The notes under the pieces are model-generated. The model made no database searches. It saw nothing but the letters and a program-made list of their open reading frames with translations, and was not told the DNA's origin. The translations under genes and the position numbers were made by a program. 64,000 nucleotides of DNA. Source: Daphnia pulex. Lineage: Eukaryota > Arthropoda > Branchiopoda > Diplostraca > Daphniidae. Numbering within the stretch: the first letter of the stretch is position 1; each line of letters starts with the position of its first letter. Shown piece after piece: positions 1 through 13,192 of this stretch. Location: assembly GCF_021134715.1 (NCBI RefSeq), contig NC_060025.1, positions 8,122,001-8,186,000 on the forward strand, written 5' to 3'.

Positions 1-3000
1 ATTTGACCGTTCCTGAATGTCATCCGACAGAAAAAATAATAAAACCATCGGTTAGAAAAAAACAAAGAAAGAAATTCCGGAATTCCAATTATATCTTCTC
101 GATTGATTTTTCACATTAGGATGTCGTCGACCCAAATGAACCGAGAGTCAATAACACTGCCAATTGAAATTTAAAACAAAAACAAGTTTGGCCAGTTTCT
201 TCTTACATTGTTCTCAAGTCCTGGTGGCCGAAAACGACGTCCCGGACGCTCTGGCCGAAGCAGAGGAGGTTCTGCTGGGTCGGCGCCATATCGTCGTGCA
301 GCGAAGCGTCGCAAAAAGCGGTCGCCTAAAAATGATAACATTTTTCCAAGGTTAAAAAAAAATGTCTAATTTCAAATAAGTTTAAGCTAAAAACCATCAA
401 ATTAAGCGGTTCTTATTGTGCGGTTAAATTGGGAAACGCTCTGACGCGCATTTTCGATGTAGCGGGAAAAGTTTTGAAATGTCAAATTTTCCCGCTGAAT
501 CATCGCGAAATTTGAAAACCAAAAAAATTATTCAAAAAACTTACGGCGGTGAACGAAGTGGATGAGGTGGTTGTATTAAGGCAGTTGGATGAATTGTCGC
601 AGTCGGAAGAGCGGGCGGATTGGATGGATCGACCGGTGGCATTGGATGCGGAAGCCGCCGCCGCTGGTGAAGACGGTCCACCGACGCAGAAGAAATCGGG
701 AAAGAGTCCGTCCTGATCGGCGGCCGCTCCTGTGCGTTCGTTCAGGTCGAACACTCCGTATCGATACTTTGCGAATTCTCTGAGGAAGCGTCGACCTCTG
801 ATCCAGACATCCGAGACGTTGGCGGAGGCGGAAGGCGTCGTGGCTTTGAAGAAGAAATCGGGTCCGGCCGAAATGTAGTCGCCCATTTGTCCGCAGTCGC
901 GCGACTGCTGGGTCCAAAGGGCGTCGGCTCCGCCGGTGAAGAGCGGATGAGCCGTCGCCGAGACTTTGACGTCGGCCTGTCCGTAAGATTCCAGACGAGT
1001 GCGGCTAACATTTCGGCCGCAGTCGGCGCTGGTCCATCCGGTCGGCAAGACGACGGATACGCTGCGGATAAAAGCCCGTCCGTCCGTCGCTTGATGAAGC
1101 AGCCGTGACGATTCCCTTATGACCATCTATCGGGAAAAATAAAAAGGAAATATGAAAAATGTTTTTAAAAAAATAAATTTGTATTTGATGTCGACTCATC
1201 AAAACGGGCCAAAAAGGTGCAATCAAATTCGTTTTTACGACCCATTTGAGGTCCCACCAATTAGCCCCGTCGAACCGCTCCCCATCTTCTCTGTCGAATT
1301 TCACCAAATGTGTTTTTCTCTTCTTCAAAAACATTTTTATTTTCTTTTTTTAGAAAAAGATTAAAGGGCTGCTAATATTCTTCTCTTCAAAAAAACCCAC
1401 ACCGGGGCTGACGGGTGGGTTGCTACCTGTCGAAAAACCTCTTGCTCTTTTTTCAGGATAAAAACAAATGAGTAAATATCTACGGGGGTGTTTAAATGAT
1501 AATTATAAATTCCTCCAAGTAAAAATTTCTGGGGTTCTATTTAGCCAGCGAGAGATAAACAGGTATATGTAGGTCTTAAAAGGGAGGAGCTGGAATCCTA
1601 TATATTCCGGGTCTAGTTCTCTCGTTAAAGCTGCTAATGAACTCTCTCTACTCTCTCTCTACTTTCCGCTTGTGTCGAACCGAATCAGCAGCGGCACAGC
1701 TAAAAAGAAGAAAGAAAAAAAAGACCATTAAAGCTGAGAGCTGAGAGAGACTAGAGCTTCAAATTGATTTTCCAACGCCGGTCCAAAGAAGAGAGAGAGA
1801 AAGTCTCTTGTTGTTCCAGAACGCATCAATGTATCGCTGGAAACAGAAGAAACAAAAGAAGATGAGGAACGCAGTTGTGTGGCCGAGTCTCACGTCGTTA
1901 CGCTGGGCTGAGCGTTTCATGATGATGATGACGACTCGAGTCGACGGAGCGCAATTCCGGTTGGCTCTTTTGTTTTCTTCGTGGACAACGCACACACACA
2001 CATCCAGCCGCCAACATCAATAATGATGGGCGACTCGTGTGGAAACAAGAAAAAAAGAATACGTTCGCTTGGCCAGTCATGTATAGTTCTAGAGCACCTG
2101 TCGTTTGTCTGTTTATTATTGACACGAACGTGAGAGAGAACGAACGGACGGACAATTCTGTTGCGGCTACGTGTGTGTTTATCGTCGCTATGGCAACGCC
2201 CCACCGCTCAAATCAACCCAACCAGATCGACTATTCACCTCTCTCGGTCGGTCGGTCGGTGCGTCTACATTTGACCACATATAGACGGTAAAGTTGTAAT
2301 TTTTTTGAATTGCAAATGATCTCGGATGACGGAATTTCAAAAGGCTTAACGGTTTTTTTTTCGTACTTGCGTCATTCAATTCCATCCGGTGTAACCGTGA
2401 ATAATTGACTCCGCTAGTAGTCGTAGTCGTAGTAGTACATATATAACAGCTCGTGATGGATTTATTGTTACGTGTTAAAAATTGTTAAGAACTCGTTTTT
2501 TCTTTTAAAAAGAAAGAAAGAAAAATGAAGCCAGTGCTCACGCTAACGATCCGACCGACTCACGCGCTCTTGAATTCAAACTCTCGGCTTTCACCTCATT
2601 CGATTCCCGCCGACATCTCGCATTTCGTTCGTGCCTACCCATTCGACCAAAATGATGAAACAGTCAAAAAAGGGGTGAGAGAGATATTAATTCCGGACGT
2701 GCAACAATCAGGAAGTTCACGTGATCTTAACAAAAACTAGTCGACTGTGTATACGTCTACAACTGGTGTCGGGAGAGAGAACAACAACCATCTGGCGATA
2801 TTGAACAACAACAACAACAACAACCAAATAGCCGTTGGAATCATCAGCCGTGACCGTCTTGGTGGTGGCCCATCACCACCATTTTTATTTGATTCTTCTT
2901 CTTCTTCCTGGGCTCATTTTCACGAGTCCCCAAGTGGTGGCTGGGCAGTCGAGCGGATCGGGAACACGACGTCCGAATCTTTCAAGGGTAACACTCTCAC

Positions 3001-6000
3001 AGATATAAAGAAGAAACCCAATTCGGTTCGTTAAACTCGGGACTACTTTTAAACTTCCCCAAAAAAGTTTGAAATCCAATCAGAAAAATGGTTGGGGAAA
3101 ATGTCACAAAATGGGATACGACAAAACTGCACTTCCTCTTAGCTCTCTTTTGTGTTTGCGTAACGGTATAAAATATTTTAGACGAACCTTTCATTCTTTC
3201 ATTGTATTTTATTATTATTCACCCCACCCCTTGAATGCAGTTTCCGGATAGACACTTCCTCTATCCATATCCGCCCTACCCGGCCCCAAAAAATAAAATA
3301 AATAATAGAAACTGTAAATGAACTATCCGATCTAATTCTTTTTTTCCATTAACTGGATATAATATAATACAAGTTGGGAAAAAAAAGGAAAATTCAAACG
3401 GCGCGCCAGTCTCATCTCTTCATATATAAAATAGCCGAAAAGCCTTTTGTTTCGGACTCTTCCAAAAAAGAATAAAGAGAGATCTTTTCGGACAGCGCAA
3501 ATGCACCATACATTACAGACACACACAGACACACGCAGGGCCGTTAAAAAGGAAAAAAAGGGAAAAAAAAGTCATGATCGATAGTTAAGATAAAAAGGAA
3601 GGAAAATGCATTAAGCCGTTCCTCATCGGGCAAACAAAAGGAGCCACAGCTAGAAAAGAAGAGGGGGGACCACTAGAATATATATGTGTACACATATATA
3701 CTAGACGGACAAAAAGAATAGTGCAGACTATCTACATAAGCTCGGCCGACTGTTGGAGCTATTATTTTAAATCAAATATCATCTACAAAAAATCTCTACT
3801 AGCCAAAAAAAAAGTACCAGGTAGCGCTGTGAGGGACTTTCAAGAGTTAATTATCCATCCCAGAGTAATTATCCAAAGTGTTTTTTCTTCTTCTATTCCA
3901 TTTTTAAAAAAAAAGGAAAATTTTTCTTGACTTGAATAGACACACAACAAAGAGTTATGGCGTAAGTAGAAGTAGGCGTTTGTTGTTTGGTGAAACATTC
4001 CGTGAGCGCCGAAAAAATTGTGATTCAAACACTTATATTGCGCGCGTATCTATATAGTCAATAGGAATGAAATGAAGTTGAGACTTGTATCGGGCCGCGT
4101 CATTAAGACTATTAGCCCCAGCTCGATTGTGTACAACGTCCCGTCGATGATTAGACATTGCAGACGCATCCCGACTGTCGATTGAGCTCACACACAATTG
4201 AATCATTACGTTATGTATCCAAAAAAATATAGAAAAAAGAAAAAGATGATTCCGATGATGGAACGGCACCGACCAACAACACACGATCGAAAAAACCCAC
4301 GACATGGGGCCCCATCAGATATCTACCTGGCGCCCTGGAGGTCCGAGGTCGTGTGTGTGTCGGGAATATTTTCTTCTTCAAGAAAGTTGAAAAAAGGCGG
4401 TGTAACAATAAAACAAGAAGAAGAATATCCCCCCCCCTTCTTTTAGCTTCAGCCTCATTATGCCGGGTATATAGAGTGCCAGAGTGCCTATATAAAAGAG
4501 GCCCATGTATGTGTGTCTGTGCTTGGGTTTTTTTTTTTTGTGTGTGGACCAGAGAGAACAAGAAGAAAAGACGAAGAAGAAGAAGAAGGACGGGTGCCAG
4601 AATAAATAGCCGTCCCCAATTACCCCGCCCCTTTGAGGTCAAGATTCTATCATCATCATCATCATCCCTCAACTTCTTACACAGGCTCTTCTTTCTTTCT
4701 TTCGGCCGAAAGCAACGTTATGAGGGTTGGTATTAAAAAGAAGCTAAAGGGGGCAGACATAGTCGGCTCTCCTAGAGGGGGTTATATAGCCCCTGCCATG
4801 AATATTTTTCTCCCAACCATATATGTGTAGAGGATAGAAACAAACAACAACCCAAAAAGAAAAGAAATGTATATAGACAGCGAAAGGAAAAATTTGAATA
4901 ATGCGCGCCGAATTCACGGTTACATCAGAGATAAACCTGTAGGGTTGGGCACTTTCTTGCTCTGCTTCGGGGGCAGTGAAATAAATCAGCAAAGAAGAAA
5001 AGAAAAAACATCATCATCATAACATTCACATTCCACCGTCTATTTTTTATTGTTTTTCTTTTTCTTATCGTCTTTTAAAGATGCAAGTAAATAACATTTG
5101 ATGGATTCAAATGACACGGTCTCTCATCGTCTATAAAACGGGGCTAGAAAATAAAGAAAGAATTTTTGTTTTTTTTTACGAGCGGGAAATTTGAAAAAGA
5201 GAAAATCCGGCGCGTGTTTCTAGTCTGTTAAAGAAACGCAACTCAATTAAACGAAGAAAAAATTTCAAGTGTTTCGCGTGATGATGGGCAATCGACAGTT
5301 TCCCCCCGAAAAAATTATATCGACAACTCCATTAAAATAAAGAAATTCTATCCTGACGAATTCATTGAGTTAAAGGTCTTGATGGATTACGTCAAACTGA
5401 TGCTATCTCTACGAAGAGGAGGGGGGAGAGAAAGAAATGGGCATCAGTCCACGTCCCAGGGTTCTCTCTCCCTGTTAGTAATTGGCGGCTTGTGCTCCTC
5501 AGAAAAAGTCCCTTTCGGTCTTTCCTTTCGATCGTCTTCAAACATGTGAAGGAGATATCAAATACAGCCATCAAAAATAGATACGTAGGTATAATATATA
5601 ACTTCTTCTTCTGTCTGTCGGTTGTACCAACCGGAGAAAAATATAAGATTGAGATACACACACTAAGTCTTAGACACAAGAAAAATTGCCTAGCTACGAC
5701 AACACACAGGATCTAACGAGTGAGAGATCCTAATCTCTACCTTGACATTTTTCTTTCGAATGAAGTTTTTTCCCCTGGAAAATTGTTATGATGGAATGAG
5801 AAATGGACTTGAACGGACTTTCTGGGATGACAGAAAAAGTCCGGGAAAATAAATAATTGGGGCTAGGCGCGCACATTCGTTCGATTTGTTACTTTTTCTA
5901 GACACAAGTTTGGATCAAGGTTATATCGATGCTGGGCGAGCAGAGAGGTGTGTTTCCTGGACACAAGACACACGGACTGTGGACTCACGCAGAGAATCGA

Positions 6001-6662
6001 ATGAGGAAAAAACACAAGAAAGAGAAGTTGTTGGTGTACAGCGGGGGGGCTAGCCTTAGCTATAAGCTCGGCATTCGCCGCTTTATGTTTGATGTGTTTT
6101 TTCTCTCTAGCCCAGCAGACTGAACCTTCCAAAAAACTTGGAGGAGAAGCCCAAAAAGAAAACTTCAAAATTCGGACAGGTGGAAATAATTTCTTCACTC
6201 GGCCGACCCTGTGCTTGTGCCGTACGTGGAAGATGTCCAGCAGCGAGAGCCGCTTCATCTTTTCCATCCCAAAAAGATGAAGAAGAAGATGAAGATTTGT
6301 TCATTTTTTTGTTTTTCCAAATTCAAGTCGTGTGGAAAGATTCCCATCAAAAAGGCTCAAAAGCTTTGCGTCAATCTCTGATCGGATTGTTTGTTTCTCC
6401 CTTATAATCCCCCATACGAAATTTGTATGTGCTTAACTGTACTTATTTTAAAGCTATACATGTGTGGGAATGATGATCAAGTTTTTACCTCGAGCTGGTG
6501 GAGCATTTGGGAGCAATTGGCCGGAACTGGAGTCTGCGGGGCTAGGGCCACTTGCAAGTGATTGTATCCACCTTGATGGAACGTCAGCGTCGCGGCGCTG
6601 CTGTCCGTCGTCAAGACGCCCAGTAAACACAACATTGTACAACACCACGTGATGAACGCCAT
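1..6662 (-). CDS. CLCA-family protein (calcium-activated chloride channel regulator-like), 5' part, partial
   Basis: Exons read 6662-6489, 1126-545, 325-207 and probably from 12 leftward off the window; phases agree at every joint. Exon 1 gives a signal peptide (MAFITWCCTMLCLLGV) and the GGYNHLQVAL start of the CLCA N-terminal domain. Exon 2 carries LPTGW, ADVKV, HPLF, CGQMGDYI and YRYGVFD blocks. Exon 3 carries AFCDASLHDDMAPTQQNLLC, the Cys-rich stretch before the VWA domain. CLCA proteins are secreted or membrane-shed zinc metalloprotease-like regulators of chloride conductance. The usual HExxH of the family is replaced here by R-E-F-A-K (residues about 174-178, bases 767-781), so self-cleavage is doubtful. 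VWA and later domains lie outside the window. Intron 1 is 5.4 kb and otherwise empty of exons I can support. Family assignment is strong; the exon at 1-12 is tentative. Confidence 0.85.
3679..3700. repeat. Perfect 22-bp AT/GT palindrome
   Basis: The sequence reads identically on both strands around a GTGTACAC core flanked by TATATA. It sits inside CLCA intron 1. It may be only a simple-repeat by-product. Confidence 0.7.
4649..4666. repeat. (ATC)6 microsatellite
   Basis: Six uninterrupted ATC units in CLCA intron 1. An AAG-rich run lies just upstream at about 4558-4590. Confidence 0.8.
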
Positions 6663-9600
6663 CTCGATTCTACAAGTCTACTACTACACACCACCACAAT
6701 TCCACCACTTTGATTTTCGCCTTAATAAAAATAGTTTGGGGACAACAATTTGAATTCGTTCAATTGTCGGACATGAATTTAATTTTTTTTTTGTTTAGGG
6801 TTAAGTAGCAAAGTTTTGGAAATATAACACACAAAAGGTATTACACACACACACACACGAGGGTGGATAGTAGCAGCACTTGATGGACTTCGATCGATCT
6901 GTTGGTAATTGTAGACGCACTCTACACACACCAACGTTTTTATTTTTTTTTTTTAAATAAATTTTTAAAAAATAGAATGAAGAAGTGAGCTGGAATAAAT
7001 TGTGAGAGCGAACGAAATGTAGGTCTTCACTCGTTGAACGACAGAGCACAACTGAAAGTTTTACCCGCCTGCCGTCTGCTGGAAAATGCTCATTTGCTCA
7101 CCCTCCCTCCTCTCTCTCCTGGTGGGTATCCCCAGCGTCAAGCCAAATCAAATAGCCAAAAGGAACTCACAGTCAAGCGTAAATTGCAGCGATTTATGTC
7201 CAGTTTTGGGTTGAAAAACTTGTTATTTAGTTGACTGGCCCATGCAACACCCAAAAGTAAGTAAGTTCCGGGAAGAATGTTATTATTTCCGCTTGGGCAC
7301 ACGGGTACAGATCCGGTCACTTCCGTCCACCTGCCGTCCATTTTGGTTTATCAATTAAAATAAATATTTTTGCAACTCATTTTCATTTACCCCCCTGGGG
7401 CGATCATTAGAAAACATTTCTGAAATAATCTTACGTGCGTTGAGAGACCAAATTCAAAATTTATAAAAAAGTTCAAACGCGGGGGTCAAATCGTTTCGTT
7501 TTAGGTTGTTGTTTAGTCCCGCCCACTTTCATCCGACACAGCCGAGTTATTATCATTACTACAGTACAGGCAGAGTTGCCCTTTATATTTTTCTTTTTTT
7601 CTTTTAAGTTGAAAGAACATTACGCGTCTGTTCGACACTCTTATATAACGGGCCAACGTCACAACATATGGGCTGCGCTCACGCGTGCTGCTGCGGAGAG
7701 AACATAGACGGTATGCGCTTACTATAAATATTTCACGTTCACGCCATCTTCATCTTTAAGGAATGAAATTTTTTGTCTTTTCTCTTTGTAAAATCGCCAT
7801 TGGAGCAGAGGCAATTAAGGTAACGAATTATAAAAAAGAGCTTTTTCGTTAATTAGCCACACGAGGTTTATGTGTGTGTCTACTGGCCGCCTTGATAGAG
7901 AAATCAACCGAGAAAATGTAAGATATTTCTTTATATATATTTTTCTTTTTTTTTAAATAAAATAAATTCTTTTGATGATATTCGACGCGGTACGGCAACT
8001 ATTGACCCAACGGCGTACAAGTCACGTCACCATGGCAACTTCTAGAATTTGTTTTATTTTATTTTATTCTCTGCTGGCGTTGGTGGGGGGCGATTGTTGT
8101 TGCGTCATCATTATTAGTCAAGGTGTCTCACTTCTTCTTCTTCTTTTTATTATCACACGTATAACACACACACAGAGTGTCGGCATTGTGTAATATCCCG
8201 CATTTGATCGGCCCAGCATCCGGGCGAGAGTTGATGACACGTGAAAGTTAATTGAATTATCGCGCTACCCGCCATAGTTTGTGTTAAAAATGACACCTCG
8301 ACACATTGTCTTTGACTTTTTCTTCAAGTTTTTTTTTGAAAAACATCAAAATTGCAACTGGAATTTTTATTCGGGTCGTGTCTCTTTTGACGCCCAGGTT
8401 CGAAATTAGGGCCCGCCAAAGTTTGACAAATGTTTGAATTTAGACGACTAAAAATAATTGCTGACCTGGAATAAATGCAACCAGCATTATACCAAGAAAT
8501 AACTATTATAGTTTACTGATTCATTTAGATTTTTTCCCAGTGGCCCACCCAAAAAGTTGTACACAACGGACCAATAAGTCCAGATCTGAATCTTTTATTT
8601 CGCGTGTGTGGTATGTGTTGTACAGGTATCGATTTTTTTTACCTTTTTACTTCTCATTCATTTGACTCGATGGTTTTATTGTGCTGTTCTTGGGTGGGGA
8701 GGGGGGGGGGGCACACACACCGGCCAGGGCCGGCCAGGGACGCTTTCATAAAAATTTTTTGTTTGAACACACAAGTCAATTAAACAAAAGGCAACAGACA
8801 CAACAGAAGAAGAAGAAGAAGAGATGGTCCTGGCCCAAACTTGTATTGATCTCTTGGGCATCGTTTTTATATTGTCTGGCGAAATACAAAAATTGTATTC
8901 AAACTGTTTTGACCCGGTGCCTTTTCTTATTTCCTGGCCACGAACATTTCGCTGGTGGATATTCTATAGAGGACCAAGCCACCTGGGTTCGGAGAGACCG
9001 CCCCCTTCATTTTCTCTTGTGTCCAGTTAAAGGCGAAAAAACCTTGCAGCCAAAAAGTCAAAGCATCTTAGACTCTTTTCAGATGTATACTCTCAATATC
9101 ATGATATATGGATGGTTGTAGGCCCCTCTTTTGATTCTAAAAATGTGCACACATAGACCTACAACCGGCCTACTAGCACGTACGATTCGAAAATCTTTTG
9201 GGCCAAGATGAAACCAAACAGCCCCTGTGTGTTTGTGTGTGCACTTGAACTTGTGAGAAAAGAGATAGACATAGACTGGATGGATGGATATAACAATAGG
9301 CCTTCCCTTTTTCACCCTCCATTTATTCGGACACACAAAAAAAAAGTTTTCCGGGCGCCGGAACGACCAAAGTAAAAAAGACGAATTTCGTACAGGTCCA
9401 GTAGTCAGACACAAAAGAGAGAGAGAGACTCATTGTGTATAGGGAGAGACACAAATAATAATGAAAAACCCGGTTCTTCTTCTTCTTCTTCTTTTGCGCA
9501 CCATCACGGAGGACGCGCTCTGTTGGGCCCCCGCAACCGTTTTCAATAGCCTCGGCTCACCAAAGTACCTCCTCCTCCACCTTTTTTTGAAAAATAGAAT

Positions 9601-12084
9601 TAAATTTTATTTTTTAAATAATAAGAAGGGCGATGAAAGTGATGGAATACAAGACCGGAATCGAGTTTGAAGTTCACACAGTGACGTCATCACTTTTTTT
9701 TTCATTCTGGTGAATCGTGTTCACTGACTGTTGTGTCACAATTGTCTGTCAAAGGATAGGAATCTCGTCGCCAGTCATTTCCGATTTGAAAATTTTTAAA
9801 TATTAAAAAAAAGCGCGGGACTTTTAAAAAATTTTTACATCACAGCAGCTGCTGTAGGGGAAAAACAAAAGTTGATTACAACAAAACGATCGGAAATGAA
9901 GACATTAAGGATGACCTTAAAAAAATTCGATACCATCTAAAAAGGTGGTGGCATCACAGCACAGATGGGCGCCCATTTTTCAACCCTAGCGACTTCCTCC
10001 TGGGGATATTTCAACTGGAAAAAAGAAAAAGGTAACTCCAGAATACGTCAGGTGCTGATCCGGCGACTTTGAACATATTTTTTTTGTATTTTTATTTCTT
10101 CCCCCCCCCCCTAGTTCTTATATACCTGGGTGACAGTTGTGAAACTAAAAAAAAAAAAGGTCTGCCCAGGATGGACACGGCACAAACTATCCGACCGACA
10201 CATTCGTCTTCTTTAGCGGCAGTTTTTATCTTTTTTTCCGACTCAAACTACTAAATCTTTCGACATTTTCTTTGATGCGCAACATTTTTCTCTTAGATAA
10301 CAATTCCCCAAAAAATATTTATTTATAGTTGTTGAGGACATTGTACGAGATTTGCGCACGTTATAACCACGTTTAGATGTTGTTGTTAAATTATTTTTTT
10401 TTAAATTTTTCTCGACAACATCCGCTCGGTCAAAGTTATTGTGGTGGTGCGGAGGGGGTTCATCCATGTGGGCGTGGGCATTTTATTTTTGTTAAAAAAG
10501 AGACTGAGATTGGGTACAAGTGAAGATGAATTTTGTGGTGAAGCTCTCTCTGGGTGGAGTCTCTCATCCGCATTTATCAACAAAGAAGTTTTGACCACAT
10601 CAAATAAGTTTTTTTTGGGGTATACGAAAATCCTCGACATCTGGACCCGGAGCACGCGCACAACATTTTCACAAATGTTTTTTGGACATGGGCAGTGGCT
10701 CCATTTGACCACTGAATGAATATGGGAGGATGGGGGGAATTTCAATGAACGCGTCGGAACCGTTTAGCAGCAGCTCTCGCACTAAACTAAACAAATAAAT
10801 CTAACCAACATTTCTATATTTAAGCCCGTCCGGAGATTTTATTCTGATGACCAAAAACAAATACATTAGACGAGAGCAGCTGAGCTGAGCTGGGTTTTTT
10901 AGGGTTTAAACACACACCGCCCTTGTGTAACTCGAACATGTAAAAAGTTTCCAACATTTTTTTTGTATGTGGAAACACGTCCCGGCCGGCCGTGGCCAGC
11001 AGTCCGTCTCGTTTTAAAAAACTAAACCAAAAATTGAAGCCGTCTGTCAATGAGATGAAGGCGATACACATACGAGGTGGAGGCTGTGGTATGGGGCGGA
11101 GGTTCATCAACTTTCGGTTAGAAACTAAAAAAAAAAAAAAAGAGTTTCGCATTACCCAAAAAAAAAGTCTCCAATTTCTTTCTCGTTAACTTTTGACTCG
11201 TTTTGCTGGGCGCTGGGCTGGGGCTGGGCCGGCTGTGTTTGTTATAAAGCGGTCGACACACAGCACCGCCAAAAGTTTGAAAGATTTTGTCGCCTGCTGC
11301 TGCTAGTGGTGGCTGTCGACATCTGGAGCGTCTCGGCTCTCGCTTCGTTAAAATCTAATTCAAAAGATGTGTGTGTGTGTACCGTTTCAATCTAATAATT
11401 TAATTGAATAACTGGCGCAGGGGAACAAAAAGAAAAAACTAATTCATTTGAATCGGAAAAATTCTAAGGAGAATCCGGCAACCTGATGATGATTATTACT
11501 ACACACAGACACAGAGAGAGAGATCTAATTAATGTTGTTATATTTGACTTGGATGATGATCTATATATCTATTACACAGCTGCCGTCATTTGGGTGGAAT
11601 AGAAGATTATCTAACTGTGCGAATCGAATCGGTTGATGGATCACACGGGAAAGATTACAAGCCCCAAATCAAACGGTTACGGGAGCATCCGTGAATGTAC
11701 ATATAAGAAGAAAAAGAAAACAATTAAGAATAGCTGTGCTCTTGTGTGTACATCAAAATGTAATAGGAGAATGGGGGGGGGAGCAATTGACCTTTACAAA
11801 AACAAGTTCTGATATGACGCTCTGAATTTTTCAATGGCCATCGGCGGTCGAATTGAAATAAGGACCGGGGCGACCAGCAGCAGCAGACCAACAGCCAACG
11901 AGAGCACACACATCAGAGTCGCCTTATATATTTTTTCGCCGTGGAGATGATGATGATGAAGAGATAATTCCACATTTTTTAAAATAAAATAAAAATAAAA
12001 ATACAGCCGGCAGCCCTCTTCTATCCGAAGAGACTCCCTAAATTATTCAAATTACCGGATGATTAGGCCCCATTTGGCATCTGA

Positions 12085-12104
12085 GCAGCAGCAGCAGCAG
12101 CAGC
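12085..12104. repeat. (GCA)n microsatellite
   Basis: About 6.7 GCA units. A second CAG run follows at 12671-12692 and a TAA run at 12748-12769, so this 700-bp stretch is unusually rich in trinucleotide repeats. Confidence 0.85.
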
Positions 12105-12670
12105 TTCAAACAGCAGCGGCAAACTCAGAAGAAGAAGAAAAAAAGGGTTGTTTTATTCTAACGTCTATTTAAAAAGCGCGCTGGAAATATTAGACACAAC
12201 CGAAAAATCGTTTTGGGAAGAGAGAAATCATCTGCCGCTTTTTCTTTCCCCGTGTGTGTTATTAATACATTGTGAAATGTATAATTCATCTCTCTAGCTC
12301 TCTCTCTGATGTTGGCGCGAGCCGGAGCTCACATACAAAACTTTTTCTCCACAAACTTATAACGCACACATTTATACACATCTCTTAAATATCATCCGTC
12401 TAGTCTTTTATTTCTTCCAGAAAAAAGTTATTTACGACCCGATTTGTGTGTGCTGGATGGCCCTTTTTTCTTCTTCTTCTTTCGTATATATTTTTGATGT
12501 GTGTATAAATATACATGGGCCGTCTAATCTATCGGATTATTGCGGTGTTTAGGGCCCATTTCTTCCGATGGACACGTTTTGATTGTTGGGGGCATTTTTT
12601 ACTTTTTCATCCCCCCCCAAAAGAAAAATCTTTCTGTCACGCGACGAAAGAAGAAGAAAGAAAAGGCCAT

Positions 12671-12692
12671 CAGCAGCAGCAGCAGCAGCAGC
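12671..12692. repeat. (CAG)7 microsatellite
   Basis: Seven CAG units and a partial unit in non-coding sequence. The open frame through it (12515-12829) is low-complexity and not supported as a gene. Confidence 0.85.
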
Positions 12693-12747
12693 TGAAGAGA
12701 AAAAAGAAATTTATTGCCGCCCGCCGCGAATCGTTATATAAATTTAG

Positions 12748-12769
12748 TAATAATAATAATAATAATAAT
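12748..12769. repeat. (TAA)7 microsatellite
   Basis: Uninterrupted TAA units just downstream of the CAG run. Confidence 0.85.
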
Positions 12770-13174
12770 CCGCCATTTGTCTTTTATTTATGCGTATATC
12801 TTTATCACTTCTTTTTTTCTTTTCTTTGACGTCTGATGACTTTGTGCGCGTCTTGGAAGAAGAAGAAGTAAAAAAAACGGTTCGGCGCGCGATTTATGAC
12901 ATTTGAATTCAAAACTTTTTTTTTCGTTTTATTTGATTTCTTTTTATTCTCTTTTTCTTTTTTGTCAGGGTGATGATTCTTCTTCTTTTTGACTAGATGA
13001 GCCGAGAACACACACACATCCTTCCGTCAATGTCTATAAAAAAAAATTCCGGCGCGCGTATAAATTACGACGCCAAATAAAATTTATTCATGTGACGTCA
13101 TTTTTGAATCAAAAATTTTTGTTTTTTCTCTCCCGAAATAATATCTTCATATTTTTTTCCTTCTCTAGAGTCGA

Positions 13175-13192
13175 GTGTGTGTGTGTGTGTGT
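13175..13192. repeat. (GT)9 microsatellite
   Basis: Nine GT units in the gene-free region. Confidence 0.85.

Larger units (their letters stand above)
1127..6488 (-). other. First intron of the CLCA gene
   Basis: This 5.4-kb stretch separates the signal-peptide exon from exon 2. It begins with GTAAAA on the minus strand and ends with a pyrimidine tract and GATAG. It holds AC/GT, AAG and ATC runs, poly-A tracts and a 22-bp palindrome at 3679-3700. The many short open frames are low-complexity and have no recognisable domains. I see no nested gene. Confidence 0.6.

Noticed and set aside
4211-4672. 153-codon minus-strand open frame and a 127-codon plus-strand frame
   Set aside because: Both derive from AAG/TTC and ATC runs inside the CLCA intron and show no domain or splice support.
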